Assembly (NCBI RefSeq): GCF_007679965.1
Contig: NZ_VEHL01000010.1
Span: forward strand, 246,844 to 310,843
From: Bordetella genomosp. 13
GTDB lineage: Bacteria > Pseudomonadota > Gammaproteobacteria > Burkholderiales > Burkholderiaceae_B
Reading direction: 5' to 3'
DNA: 64,000 bases
The notes under the pieces are model-generated. The model saw nothing but the letters and a program-made list of their open reading frames with translations. It had not been told where the DNA came from and ran no database searches. A program made the position numbers and the translations under genes. Shown piece by piece: positions 53,040 through 60,956 of this stretch (the stretch's first letter is position 1; each line of letters starts with the position of its first letter).

Positions 53040-54033
53040 GGGACTCCAGTGGCCGCTCGGGCACGGGTACGGCCCGCAGGATGCGGGCGATCAGCTGATC
53101 GGCATCGATGCCGTCCGACAGCGCCTCGTAGGTCAGCACCAGCCGGTGCCGCAGCACGTCCGGCACCAGGTCGACCACGTCCTCCGGCAAGGCATACTTG
53201 CGGCCGCGCAGCAGCGCCAGGGCGCGCGCGCCTTCGATCAGGCCGATGGTGGCGCGCGGGCTGGCGCCGTACGATACGTAGCGGGCCAGCTCGTCGAGCC
53301 CGCACGCGGCCGGCGTACGCGTGGCCGCCACCACCCGCACGGCGTACTGCACCAGGCCCGGATCCACGTACACCTGACGGCATTCGGCCTGCAGCGCGGC
53401 CAGCTGGTCGGGCGTGGCCAACGCGTTAACCATGATGCGCGGGCCGGTGACGCGGTTGACGATCACCACCTCTTCTTCCTCGCTGGGATAGCCCACCAGC
53501 ACCTTCATCATGAAGCGGTCGACCTGCGCCTCGGGCAAGGGATAGGTACCCTCTGTCTCGATGGGATTCTGCGTGGCCATCACCAGGAACGGCGTCGGCA
53601 CCGCATGGGTTTCCCCCGCGATGGTCACCTGGCGCTCCTGCATCACCTCCAGCAGCGCGCTCTGCACCTTGGCCGGTGCGCGGTTGATCTCGTCCGCCAG
53701 CAGCAGGTTGGCGAACACCGGCCCCAGCACGGTCGAGAACTCGCCCGTGCGCTGGTTGTACATGCGCGTGCCGACCAGGTCGGCCGGCAGCAGGTCGGGC
53801 GTGAACTGGATGCGCTTGAACGCGCCGCGCATGGTCTGGGCCAGCGTGTTCACGGTCAGCGTCTTGGCCAGGCCCGGCACCCCTTCCACCAGCAGGTGCC
53901 CGCGCGCCAGGATGGCGACCAGCACCCGCTCCAGGAAGTGGTCCTGTCCCACCACCACGCGCTTGACCTCGAACAGCAGGCGCTCCATCAGGTTGCCGCC
54001 GGCGGCGGCGGCGTTCAGGGCTGGGTCGTCCAT
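53017..54033 (-). CDS. MoxR-family AAA+ ATPase
   Basis: 338-aa AAA+ chaperone-like ATPase from the ATG at 54033 with GGAG upstream. Walker A variant GVPGLAKT (as in MoxR), Walker B LLADEINRAPAKVQSALLEV, sensor 1 MATQNPIE, arginine-finger region YPLPEAQVDRF and sensor 2 SPRATIGL. It starts 11 nt after the serine-protease gene and is followed by overlapping DUF58 and VWA genes, the standard MoxR-proper operon. Predicted role: ATP-driven assembly or maturation of an envelope complex. Confidence 0.94.
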   Translation of the reverse strand: MDDPALNAAAAGGNLMERLLFEVKRVVVGQDHFLERVLVAILARGHLLVEGVPGLAKTLTVNTLAQTMRGAFKRIQFTPDLLPADLVGTRMYNQRTGEFSTVLGPVFANLLLADEINRAPAKVQSALLEVMQERQVTIAGETHAVPTPFLVMATQNPIETEGTYPLPEAQVDRFMMKVLVGYPSEEEEVVIVNRVTGPRIMVNALATPDQLAALQAECRQVYVDPGLVQYAVRVVAATRTPAACGLDELARYVSYGASPRATIGLIEGARALALLRGRKYALPEDVVDLVPDVLRHRLVLTYEALSDGIDADQLIARILRAVPVPERPLESHVRVAAE

Positions 54034-54044
54034 GGGGCTCCGTT

Positions 54045-54974
54045 CTAGAAGGGGGAGAAACCGACGGCGCTGCCGGCGCTTTCGATGGTGGTGGCGAAGC
54101 CGATGCCCACGAAGGTGCCGCTCTGGGTGGGATTGAGGATGGCGGTGACGATGCCGACGACTTCGCCGTTCATGTCGATCAGCGGGCCGCCCGAGTTGCC
54201 GGGATTGGCCGCCGCGTCGAACTGGATCAGGTTGGAGAGATTCTGCTTGTGCTCGGCCGAGATGAACTCGCGGTTCAGTCCCGACACCACGCCCGCTGAT
54301 ACGGACGGCCCGATGCCGAAGGGAAAGCCGACCGCCACGACCTCGTCGCCGGGCGACAGATTGCGGGTGGAGCCCAACGTGGCGGCCGGCAGGTCGTCGG
54401 GCACGGACTTGGGCCGCAGCACGGCCAGGTCCTTCTCGGGCATGGCATTGACCAGCGTGGCCTCGGATTCGCGGCCATCGTAGAACGTGACTACCAGCCG
54501 GTGCGCGCCCGCCACCACGTGGAAGTTGGTCAGGATCATGCCTTCCTCGGTGATGACCACGCCCGAGCCGACGTTGCGCATCTGGGACTTGGGCGCTTCC
54601 GGAGGCTTGTTGCCTGCGCCGGCCTTGGCCGAGCGGTCGTCCTTGCCGCCGGCCGGTGGTTTGCGGGGCGGCGGCTTCCTGGCCGCGCCCGGCTTGTCCG
54701 CGCCGCTTTTCGCGGGCGCATCGGCCGCGTCCTTCGCGGGGGATTCCTCGGGAAAACCCTGGATCTGGACCACCGATTGCCGCACCACCGCCGCGGCGCG
54801 CGCCGGCTGGGACGGCAGGACCTTGGTATGCAGGGTGTGCTGGACGGCCGCGTCGATGTCGTCCTGCGTGAGGGCGCGCGGCTCCGGCTGCACCAGCCGG
54901 GTGCATGCCAGGCCAGCCGCGAAGGCCAAGGCAAGGCCCGCAGCCGCCCATCCGTATGTCGCAACCCGTTTCAT
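54045..54974 (-). CDS. Membrane-anchored trypsin-like serine protease (DegS/HtrA-like, no PDZ)
   Basis: 309 aa. N-terminal signal-anchor (about residues 7-25), a low-complexity Lys/Pro/Ala linker (about 78-125) and a trypsin-like domain: His in LTNFHVVAG, Asp in EKDLAVLRP, Ser in NPGNSGGPLID, the complete HtrA-type triad. It ends right after the protease domain, so no PDZ domain. First gene of the operon with moxR (11-nt gap), which suggests proteolysis linked to the MoxR system, an uncommon addition to this cluster. Divergent from the second VWA gene. Confidence 0.88.
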   Translation of the reverse strand: MKRVATYGWAAAGLALAFAAGLACTRLVQPEPRALTQDDIDAAVQHTLHTKVLPSQPARAAAVVRQSVVQIQGFPEESPAKDAADAPAKSGADKPGAARKPPPRKPPAGGKDDRSAKAGAGNKPPEAPKSQMRNVGSGVVITEEGMILTNFHVVAGAHRLVVTFYDGRESEATLVNAMPEKDLAVLRPKSVPDDLPAATLGSTRNLSPGDEVVAVGFPFGIGPSVSAGVVSGLNREFISAEHKQNLSNLIQFDAAANPGNSGGPLIDMNGEVVGIVTAILNPTQSGTFVGIGFATTIESAGSAVGFSPF

Positions 54975-55044
54975 CGCTGCCGAAGCTCCGCGCCGCCGTG
55001 GAACTACAGTACCATCGTCCTACCCACGCGCCAAGGAGCACTGC

Positions 55045-56106
55045 ATGCAGTTTCTCTGGCCCGACATGCTCTGGCTGCTGCTGGTGCTGCCCGCACTGGC
55101 CGCCGTGTATTTCTTTGTCCTGTTCCGGCGCAAGAAAGCCGCCGTGGTCTACGCCAGCCTGTCCTTGCCGCGCGCCGCGATGGGCCCGGGCCACAAGCTG
55201 CGCCGCCACATTCCTCCCGCCCTGTTCCTGCTGGCCCTGGCCGCCGCCCTGCTGGCCTGCGCGCGTCCCAGTGCCACCGTCACGCTGCCCTCCGACGCCT
55301 ATACATTGATGCTGACGATGGACGTATCGCGCAGCATGGACGCCACCGACATCCCACCCACCCGCATGGTGGCCGCGCAGGAGGCGGCGCGTGCATTCGT
55401 GGCGCAGCTGCCGTCCAGCGCGCGCGTCGGCATCGTGTCGTTCGCGGCCGCCGCGACGCTGGTGCAGGCGCCCACCGAGTTCAAGCGGGACATGCTGGAT
55501 GCCATCGACCGCTTCGAACTGCAGCGCGGTACCGCCACCGGCAGCGGCCTGCTGCTGGCCCTGGCCACGCTGTTTCCCGAGGACGGCATCGATGCGGGCG
55601 CCCTGCGCTTCGAGAGCGTGTCGCCGCAATGGGAAGGCAAGCCGATGCCGCTGGGCGAGGCGCGCGCCGCGCGGGAACGCCAGGCGCAGCAGCAGCGCGA
55701 GCCCGCCAAGCCGGGCTCGTACACCAACGGCGCCATCATCCTGCTGAGCGACGGCCGCCGCACCACCGGGCCCGATCCCATGGACGCCGCCCGCCTGGCC
55801 GCCGATCGCGGCGTACGCGTCTATACCGTGGGCTTCGGCACGGCCAAGGGCGCCGCCGTCATGGACGAGGGCTGGTCATACTTCATGCAGCTGGACGAGA
55901 CCACGCTGCGCGCGGTGGCCAAGCTGACGGGCGGGGAATACTTCCAGGCAGGTTCGGCCGCGGACCTGGGCAAGGTCTACCAGCAACTGACCACGCGGCT
56001 GGCGCTGGAACGCCGCGAGACGGAGATCGGCGCGCTGCTGGCCGCCGCGGCGGCGTTGCTGCTGGTGGCGGCGTGCACGCTGTCGATGCTGTGGTTCCGC
56101 CGTTGA
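55045..56106 (+). CDS. VWA-domain membrane protein (BatA-like), divergent paralogue
   Basis: 353 aa from the ATG at 55045, with AAGGAG 6 nt upstream. Same plan as the VWA at 50554: two N-terminal helices (about 7-25 and 52-73), VWA with MIDAS DVSRSMDATD and AIILLSDGRRTTG, C-terminal helix ending LSMLWFRR. Both paralogues carry an EGW-containing insert (MDEGWSYFMQLDE here). VWA pairs are usual in Bat/MoxR operons, but this copy points away from the operon, across a 70-nt divergent gap from the protease gene. Confidence 0.9.
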   Translation: MQFLWPDMLWLLLVLPALAAVYFFVLFRRKKAAVVYASLSLPRAAMGPGHKLRRHIPPALFLLALAAALLACARPSATVTLPSDAYTLMLTMDVSRSMDATDIPPTRMVAAQEAARAFVAQLPSSARVGIVSFAAAATLVQAPTEFKRDMLDAIDRFELQRGTATGSGLLLALATLFPEDGIDAGALRFESVSPQWEGKPMPLGEARAARERQAQQQREPAKPGSYTNGAIILLSDGRRTTGPDPMDAARLAADRGVRVYTVGFGTAKGAAVMDEGWSYFMQLDETTLRAVAKLTGGEYFQAGSAADLGKVYQQLTTRLALERRETEIGALLAAAAALLLVAACTLSMLWFRR

Positions 56107-56282
56107 TTATGGGCTGGGGCCTCTGCAAAGCCCTGTCGGACCAGGCTTCCATGCCGGCCACGCAATCGCTGCCCTCGTCCGCTGCGCGCGCGCCGAAGCC
56201 CTGACGCCGGAATGCCGCTGACACGTTGGCGTGCCGGTCGCAGGCCGCATTCATGCCGACGCGCAGCGCAGCCGTCCAGCCT

Positions 56283-57896
56283 TCACGCCTCGCCCAACAG
56301 CCGCGCCGCCGCCCGCACGCCCCACCAGGAGGCTTCCTCGAACACTGAATACCCCGACAGGTCCGCATGCGCGAACAGCACGCGCCCATCCGCTTCACGC
56401 AAGGCCGCCAGCCCGGCGTTGGACAGGAAGCCCGGCGTGGGCGTGGCCATGGCGTGGCCGCGCACCGTGATGTCCAGCGCAGTGGCATGCCGCCAGAACT
56501 GGTGCCCATAGGCCACCAGCAGATCGGCCGCCGCACGTTCGCGCAGTTCCTCCGGACTGGCCGCGGCCAGCCATTGCCGAGCGGCCACGGGCGACAGATG
56601 CGACAGCGCCTCGTAGGCCGTGAACACCGTGCGCGGCGATGGCGCCACGCGCAGCAGCTGGTGCGTGGACACCACGTAGCCCAGCGCGGCGCCTTCGTAC
56701 ACCACGTTGTCCCAGGCCAGCGGCGCGCCGGCCGCTTCGGCGGGATAGCCCGACAGCGAGAAATTGGACACCATCCACGCGGCATGCTCGGGCTGATGAT
56801 GGGGTTCGAAGCCGTGGCGCGACAGATCCAGCAGGCGCGACGCGACGAACAGCGGCATGGCGCACACCGCGCGTTGCGCGCGCAGCGTGCCGGCCGCGCC
56901 CGAGGGTCGGCCCACCAGCACCCGCAACGCGTCGCCTGCGCGGTCGTCCACCCGCAATGCGAAGCCAGGCGCCAGCCAGTCGGCATGTCCCAGCCGGCGC
57001 GTGATCGAATCGCGCAGCTTGCGCACCAGCGGCGCCAGGCCATCGGGCCAGGTCATCACGGCGCCGTCGGGCGCGTTGTCGGCATGGCCGTCGCGCGCGC
57101 AGAAGTAATGCAGCCCCGCCCACGCCGACACGCGCTCGTACGAGGCGCCGTAGTCGTCCCGGCAGCAGTAGTTCAGGTACCAGTGCAGCCCCGGCGAGGT
57201 ATATCCCTGCTGCAGCAGCCATTGCCTGAACGTCACCCGGTCCAGCGCAAGCCATCGCGGATCGCGCGAGGACAGCTCCAGCGGAATGCTGAACACCTTG
57301 CGCGCGTCCGCGCCCTGCGCGCCGTGCAGGCCATCCACGTACCGGAAAAAGGCGTCGTGCTGGGCCTGTTCGGCGGGCGTGGCCGCATGCGGCACCAGCG
57401 CGGCGTCCCAATGGCCGTCGCGCATCAGGCGTTCGTCCAGGCCATGCACGATGACGGACTCGTCGTAGTACGGCCGCGCGTCCTGCGCGCCGTCCAGGAT
57501 CACGCCGAATTCGGCCAGCATTTCGCGCACGTGCGCGCTGGCCAGCGACGGCAAGGGCAGATAATGCGCGCCGCGCGGATACGCGAGCTCGCCGCTGCCC
57601 CCGCCCGAGGCATTGCCGCCGAACTCCGGCCCCTGCACCACCACGAAATCGTGGAAACCGGCGCGCGCCAGGCGCCAGGCGCACGACAGCCCGCCCACCC
57701 CGGCGCCCAGGATGGCCACGCCGACGCGGCGCTCGCCCGACGGCGCCGGCAACGCCGCGCCGTCGCGCAGCCCGTGCCCCTCGCGCATGCCGGGATACGA
57801 GACCGCGGGCGTGACCTCGCGCACGCTGCCGCGCCAGGCCGCCCCCAGGCCCGCGGCCGCGGCCGAGGCGCCCAGCAGGAATGCGCGCCGCCGCAT
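56283..57896 (-). CDS. Tat-exported FAD-dependent amine oxidase-like protein
   Basis: 537-aa flavoprotein. The N-terminus MRRRAFLLGASAAAAGLGAA is a twin-arginine signal, so it is probably exported folded with FAD. Rossmann motif ILGAGVGGLSCAWRLARAGF at 62-81; later PDGLAPLVRKL and the C-terminal GYSVFEEASWWGVRAAARLL, which carries the second FAD contact. It belongs broadly to the NAD(P)/FAD amine-oxidase superfamily; substrate unknown. Its start overlaps the spermidine-synthase-like stop as TGATG, so the two are co-translated and a polyamine or an aminopropylated product is a reasonable substrate guess. Confidence 0.8.
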   Translation of the reverse strand: MRRRAFLLGASAAAAGLGAAWRGSVREVTPAVSYPGMREGHGLRDGAALPAPSGERRVGVAILGAGVGGLSCAWRLARAGFHDFVVVQGPEFGGNASGGGSGELAYPRGAHYLPLPSLASAHVREMLAEFGVILDGAQDARPYYDESVIVHGLDERLMRDGHWDAALVPHAATPAEQAQHDAFFRYVDGLHGAQGADARKVFSIPLELSSRDPRWLALDRVTFRQWLLQQGYTSPGLHWYLNYCCRDDYGASYERVSAWAGLHYFCARDGHADNAPDGAVMTWPDGLAPLVRKLRDSITRRLGHADWLAPGFALRVDDRAGDALRVLVGRPSGAAGTLRAQRAVCAMPLFVASRLLDLSRHGFEPHHQPEHAAWMVSNFSLSGYPAEAAGAPLAWDNVVYEGAALGYVVSTHQLLRVAPSPRTVFTAYEALSHLSPVAARQWLAAASPEELRERAAADLLVAYGHQFWRHATALDITVRGHAMATPTPGFLSNAGLAALREADGRVLFAHADLSGYSVFEEASWWGVRAAARLLGEA

Positions 57897-59407
57897 CAGC
57901 GGATGACCTTGCGCCAGTCCTCGTCGAAATAGCGGACCAGCGACTGTTCGTTCAGGCGGTTGGGCGGCATGGACAGGACCGGCATGTCGGCGGGAAAGTG
58001 GAACAGCTCGGCCATCGTGGACGGGTCCAGGTAGCGCGTGGGCACCGGCACGGTCCCGGGCACCTCGTAGTCGCCGCGCTTGCCCGCCAGGATGAAGCCC
58101 CAGTCGCCGAACGACGGCACGTAGCAGTGATACGGCCAGGTATGGAAGCCCGCTTCCTTCAGCGTGGCGTCTATGCTCCAGAACGAGCGCGGCGCGAAGT
58201 ACGGCGAGGTCGACTGCACGACCATGTAGCCCTGTTCGGCCAGGTGGCGCGCCATCAGGCGGTACACCGGCACGGAATACAGGCGGCCCAGCCCGAAGTT
58301 GGTGGGATCGGGAAAATCCACCACGATGAAGTCGAACACCTCGGCGTTCTCTTCCAGCCAGCGGCCCGCATCGGCGTTGATCACGCGCACGCGCGGGTCC
58401 GTCAGCGAGCCCTTGTTCAGCGCGACCAGCGGCTGCGAGGTCGAGAACAGGTGGGTCATGGCCGGGTCCAGGTCGACCAGCGTGACGTGCTCGACGTTGG
58501 GGTGCTTCAGGATCTCGCGCACCGCCAGTCCGTCGCCGCCGCCCAGCACCAGCACGTTGCGCGCCCACGGCACGGCGCCCAGGCCGGGATGCACCAGCGA
58601 CTCGTGGTAGCGGTGTTCGTCGCGCGAGGAGAATTGCAGGTTGCCGTTGATGTGCAGGCGAAGGTCGTCGTGCCATTGCGTGACGGCCAGCCGCTGGTAG
58701 GGCGTGGTCTCGGCGTGGATGACATCGTCGCCGTACAGGCCCTTCTCGGCCCAGTGCGTCAGCTGGCCCGAGAACGCGAAGCCCGCGCCCAGCAGGCCCA
58801 GCACCAGCACGGCGCGCAGGGTCTGCTCGCGGGGCCGGCGCAGGTCGGCGCGGAACAGGTGGATCATCCACAGCGCCACGCCGGCGTTCAGGATGCCGAA
58901 CAGGAAGCCGGTGCGCAGCAGCCCCAGTCGCGGCGCCAACAGCAGCGGAAATACCAGCGACACCGCCAGCGCGCCCAGATAGTCGAAGGCGAGCACCCGG
59001 CTGACCAGCTCGCGGAACTCGGTGCGCTGGTGATTGAAGATGCGCATGACCAGCGGGATCTCCATCCCCACCATCATGCCGATGACGAAGATGGTGACGT
59101 ACAGCGAGGTGCGGAACGGCACCGCCACCCACGCGAACGCCAGGAACAGCACCGCGGCCGACAGGCCGCCCAGCAGACCCACCAGCAGTTCGACGTCGAC
59201 GAAGCGGTCCAGCACGTCATCGTCGCGCACGTAGCGCGACAGCCACGACCCCACGCCCATGGCGAACAGGTAGCAGCCGATCACGGTGGAGAACTGCAGC
59301 ACCGAATCGCCCAGCAGGTAGCTGGCCAACGCGCTTCCTATCAACTCGTAACCCAGCCCGCACGAGGCCACGATCAATACCGACAGTATCAGCGCGCGGT
59401 CGCGCAT
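57896..59407 (-). CDS. Membrane spermidine-synthase-like aminopropyltransferase
   Basis: 503 aa: about seven N-terminal transmembrane helices (residues 5-215) fused to a spermidine-synthase-like domain (about 230-480). Nucleotide/AdoMet-type motif LVLGGGDGLAVREIL at 286-300, acidic residue in VDLDP (312) and a DFPDP motif (364-368) in the place of SpeE's catalytic Asp loop. Soluble SpeE proteins lack the membrane part. The start at 59407 has GGAAGAA upstream; a longer frame would overlap the divergent gene. Divergent from the DUF350-SPFH-DUF4178-speD operon, which encodes the enzyme making its likely aminopropyl donor. Confidence 0.85.
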   Translation of the reverse strand: MRDRALILSVLIVASCGLGYELIGSALASYLLGDSVLQFSTVIGCYLFAMGVGSWLSRYVRDDDVLDRFVDVELLVGLLGGLSAAVLFLAFAWVAVPFRTSLYVTIFVIGMMVGMEIPLVMRIFNHQRTEFRELVSRVLAFDYLGALAVSLVFPLLLAPRLGLLRTGFLFGILNAGVALWMIHLFRADLRRPREQTLRAVLVLGLLGAGFAFSGQLTHWAEKGLYGDDVIHAETTPYQRLAVTQWHDDLRLHINGNLQFSSRDEHRYHESLVHPGLGAVPWARNVLVLGGGDGLAVREILKHPNVEHVTLVDLDPAMTHLFSTSQPLVALNKGSLTDPRVRVINADAGRWLEENAEVFDFIVVDFPDPTNFGLGRLYSVPVYRLMARHLAEQGYMVVQSTSPYFAPRSFWSIDATLKEAGFHTWPYHCYVPSFGDWGFILAGKRGDYEVPGTVPVPTRYLDPSTMAELFHFPADMPVLSMPPNRLNEQSLVRYFDEDWRKVIR

Positions 59408-59437
59408 GGATTCTTCCCGGGGCAATGAATCGGTGGC

Positions 59438-59464
59438 AGTATATCGGACGCTCCTGCTTATACT
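59438..59464. promoter_or_regulatory. Back-to-back -10-like boxes of the divergent polyamine-type cluster
   Basis: TATACT occurs on the plus strand at 59459-59464 and on the minus strand at 59438-59443, inside an 85-nt divergent gap. Neither has a good -35 box. Predicted starts are about 22 nt before the DUF350 ATG on one side and about 24 nt before the spermidine-synthase-like ATG on the other, so the two arms may share control. Confidence 0.4.
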
Positions 59465-59492
59465 CTGAACTCGCGCCACCCCTGGGAAACTC

Positions 59493-59879
59493 ATGCAGCA
59501 AGCCTATGCTTACCTGATCTACCTGGTCTCGGCCCTCGTGTTGCTGGGCGTGTTCGCCATGGTGTATTCGCGGATCACGCACTTCGACGAAATGGCGCTC
59601 ATCCGCCAGGGCAACGGCGCGGCCGCCCTGTCCTACTGCGGCGCGCTGGTCGGCTTCAGCCTCACGCTGTTTTCCAGCATCGCCTCGCATGCCACCTGGC
59701 AGATGTTCATCGTGTGGGCGCTGGGCGCCATGGCCACGCAGGTGCTGGTCTATCTCGTGGTGTCGCGCGTCATCGGCGGCATGAACCAGGCCATCCACGA
59801 GAACAACACCGCCATGGGCGGCCTGATGGGCGGCATCGCGCTGGCCGTGGGCATCGTCAATGCCGCCTGCCTGACCTGA
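59493..59879 (+). CDS. DUF350 membrane protein (YjfL-like)
   Basis: 128-aa inner-membrane protein with four hydrophobic segments (about 6-27, 45-65, 70-92, 105-127) and the DUF350 pattern of polar residues in helices (ALSYCGALVGFSLTLFSSI; ENNTAMGGLMGGIALAVGIV). DUF350 proteins such as YjfL are found beside glutathionylspermidine-synthase-like, PspA-like and other envelope-stress genes; their activity is unknown. First gene of the plus-strand arm; 23 nt before the SPFH gene. Confidence 0.88.
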   Translation: MQQAYAYLIYLVSALVLLGVFAMVYSRITHFDEMALIRQGNGAAALSYCGALVGFSLTLFSSIASHATWQMFIVWALGAMATQVLVYLVVSRVIGGMNQAIHENNTAMGGLMGGIALAVGIVNAACLT

Positions 59880-59902
59880 TACACACCGAACCGGAGCCGA
59901 CC

Positions 59903-60946
59903 ATGAGTCTGGGATCGTTCATCAGCAAGCAGTTCATCGACGTCCTCCAATGGAACGAAGACACCGACGGCGTGCTCGCCTGGCGTCATCCCATGGAAGG
60001 CTACGAAATCCAGTACGGCGCCAGCCTGACCGTGCGCGAATCGCAGATGGCGGTGTTCGTCAACGAGGGCAAGGTCGCCGACGTGTTCGGCCCCGGCATG
60101 CACAAGCTGACCACGCAGACGCTGCCGGTGCTGACCTACCTGAAGAACTGGGACAAGCTGTTCGAGTCGCCCTTCAAGTCGGACGTGGTGTTCTTCAGCA
60201 CGCGGCTGCAGCTGGGCCGCCGCTGGGGCACGGCCCAGCCCGTCACCGTGCGCGACAGCGAGTTCGGCATGGTGCGGCTGCGCGCCTACGGCATCTATTC
60301 CTACCGCATCGCCGACCCGGGCCTGTTCTACCGCGAGATCAGCGGCACGCGCGCGACCTACACGGTCGACGACCTGGAAGAGCAGTTGCGCAACATGGTG
60401 GTGGCCGCCATCAGCACCACGCTGGGCGGCTCGCAGGTGCCCTTCCTGGACATGGCCGCCAACCAGGGCCTGATGTCGCAGAACATCGCCCAGACCCTGA
60501 AACCCGTGTTCGCGCGCTACGGCGTCGAGCTGGACAACTTCACGGTCGAGAACGTCTCGCTGCCCGAAGCGCTGCAGAAGACGCTGGATACCCGGATCTC
60601 GATGGGTATCGTCGGCGACATGAACAAGTACACGCAATACCAGACGGCTTCGTCCATTCCCATCGCGGCCGCCAACGAAGGCGGCATCGCCGGCATCGGC
60701 GCGGGCCTGGCGGCAGGCGCGGCGCTGGGCCAGACCATGGCCAGCGGCCTGGCGGGATCGGCGGCGGGCGCGGGTGCGCCTGCCGCAGGATCGCCTGCCG
60801 CAGGATCGCCTGCCGCAGGTGCGCCTGCCGCCGACCCCACCCAGCGGCTGATGCAGCTGAAGACGCTGCTGGACCAGGACCTGATCACGCAGCAGGACTA
60901 CGACACGGCCAAGGCGGCCGTGCTCAAGCAGCTCACGGGCGGTTGA
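59903..60946 (+). CDS. SPFH-domain protein with C-terminal SHOCT motif
   Basis: 347 aa from the ATG at 59903 (CCGGAG upstream). N-terminal part (about 1-235) is an SPFH/virion-core-like domain: GASLTVRESQMAVFVNEGKV, VFGPGMHKLTTQTLPVLTYL, RAYGIYSYRIADPGLFYREI and VENVSLPEALQKTLDTRI. A Gly/Ala/Pro linker (about 255-315, with a 15-bp tandem repeat) leads to a SHOCT motif, LMQLKTLLDQDLITQQDYDT, an oligomerisation/membrane-complex module. No transmembrane helix, so it is probably a peripheral scaffold on the inner membrane for the neighbouring DUF350 and DUF4178 proteins. Confidence 0.88.
   Translation: MSLGSFISKQFIDVLQWNEDTDGVLAWRHPMEGYEIQYGASLTVRESQMAVFVNEGKVADVFGPGMHKLTTQTLPVLTYLKNWDKLFESPFKSDVVFFSTRLQLGRRWGTAQPVTVRDSEFGMVRLRAYGIYSYRIADPGLFYREISGTRATYTVDDLEEQLRNMVVAAISTTLGGSQVPFLDMAANQGLMSQNIAQTLKPVFARYGVELDNFTVENVSLPEALQKTLDTRISMGIVGDMNKYTQYQTASSIPIAAANEGGIAGIGAGLAAGAALGQTMASGLAGSAAGAGAPAAGSPAAGSPAAGAPAADPTQRLMQLKTLLDQDLITQQDYDTAKAAVLKQLTGG
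60778..60831 (+). repeat. 15-bp tandem repeat in the SPFH/SHOCT linker
   Basis: About 3.6 copies of GCCTGCCGCAGGATC (60778, 60793, 60808 with ATC changed to TGC, and 60823 partial), encoding Pro-Ala-Ala-Gly-Ser/Ala. It lengthens the linker between the SPFH and SHOCT parts and could vary in copy number. Confidence 0.88.
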
Positions 60947-60956
60947 CACGACGCCC

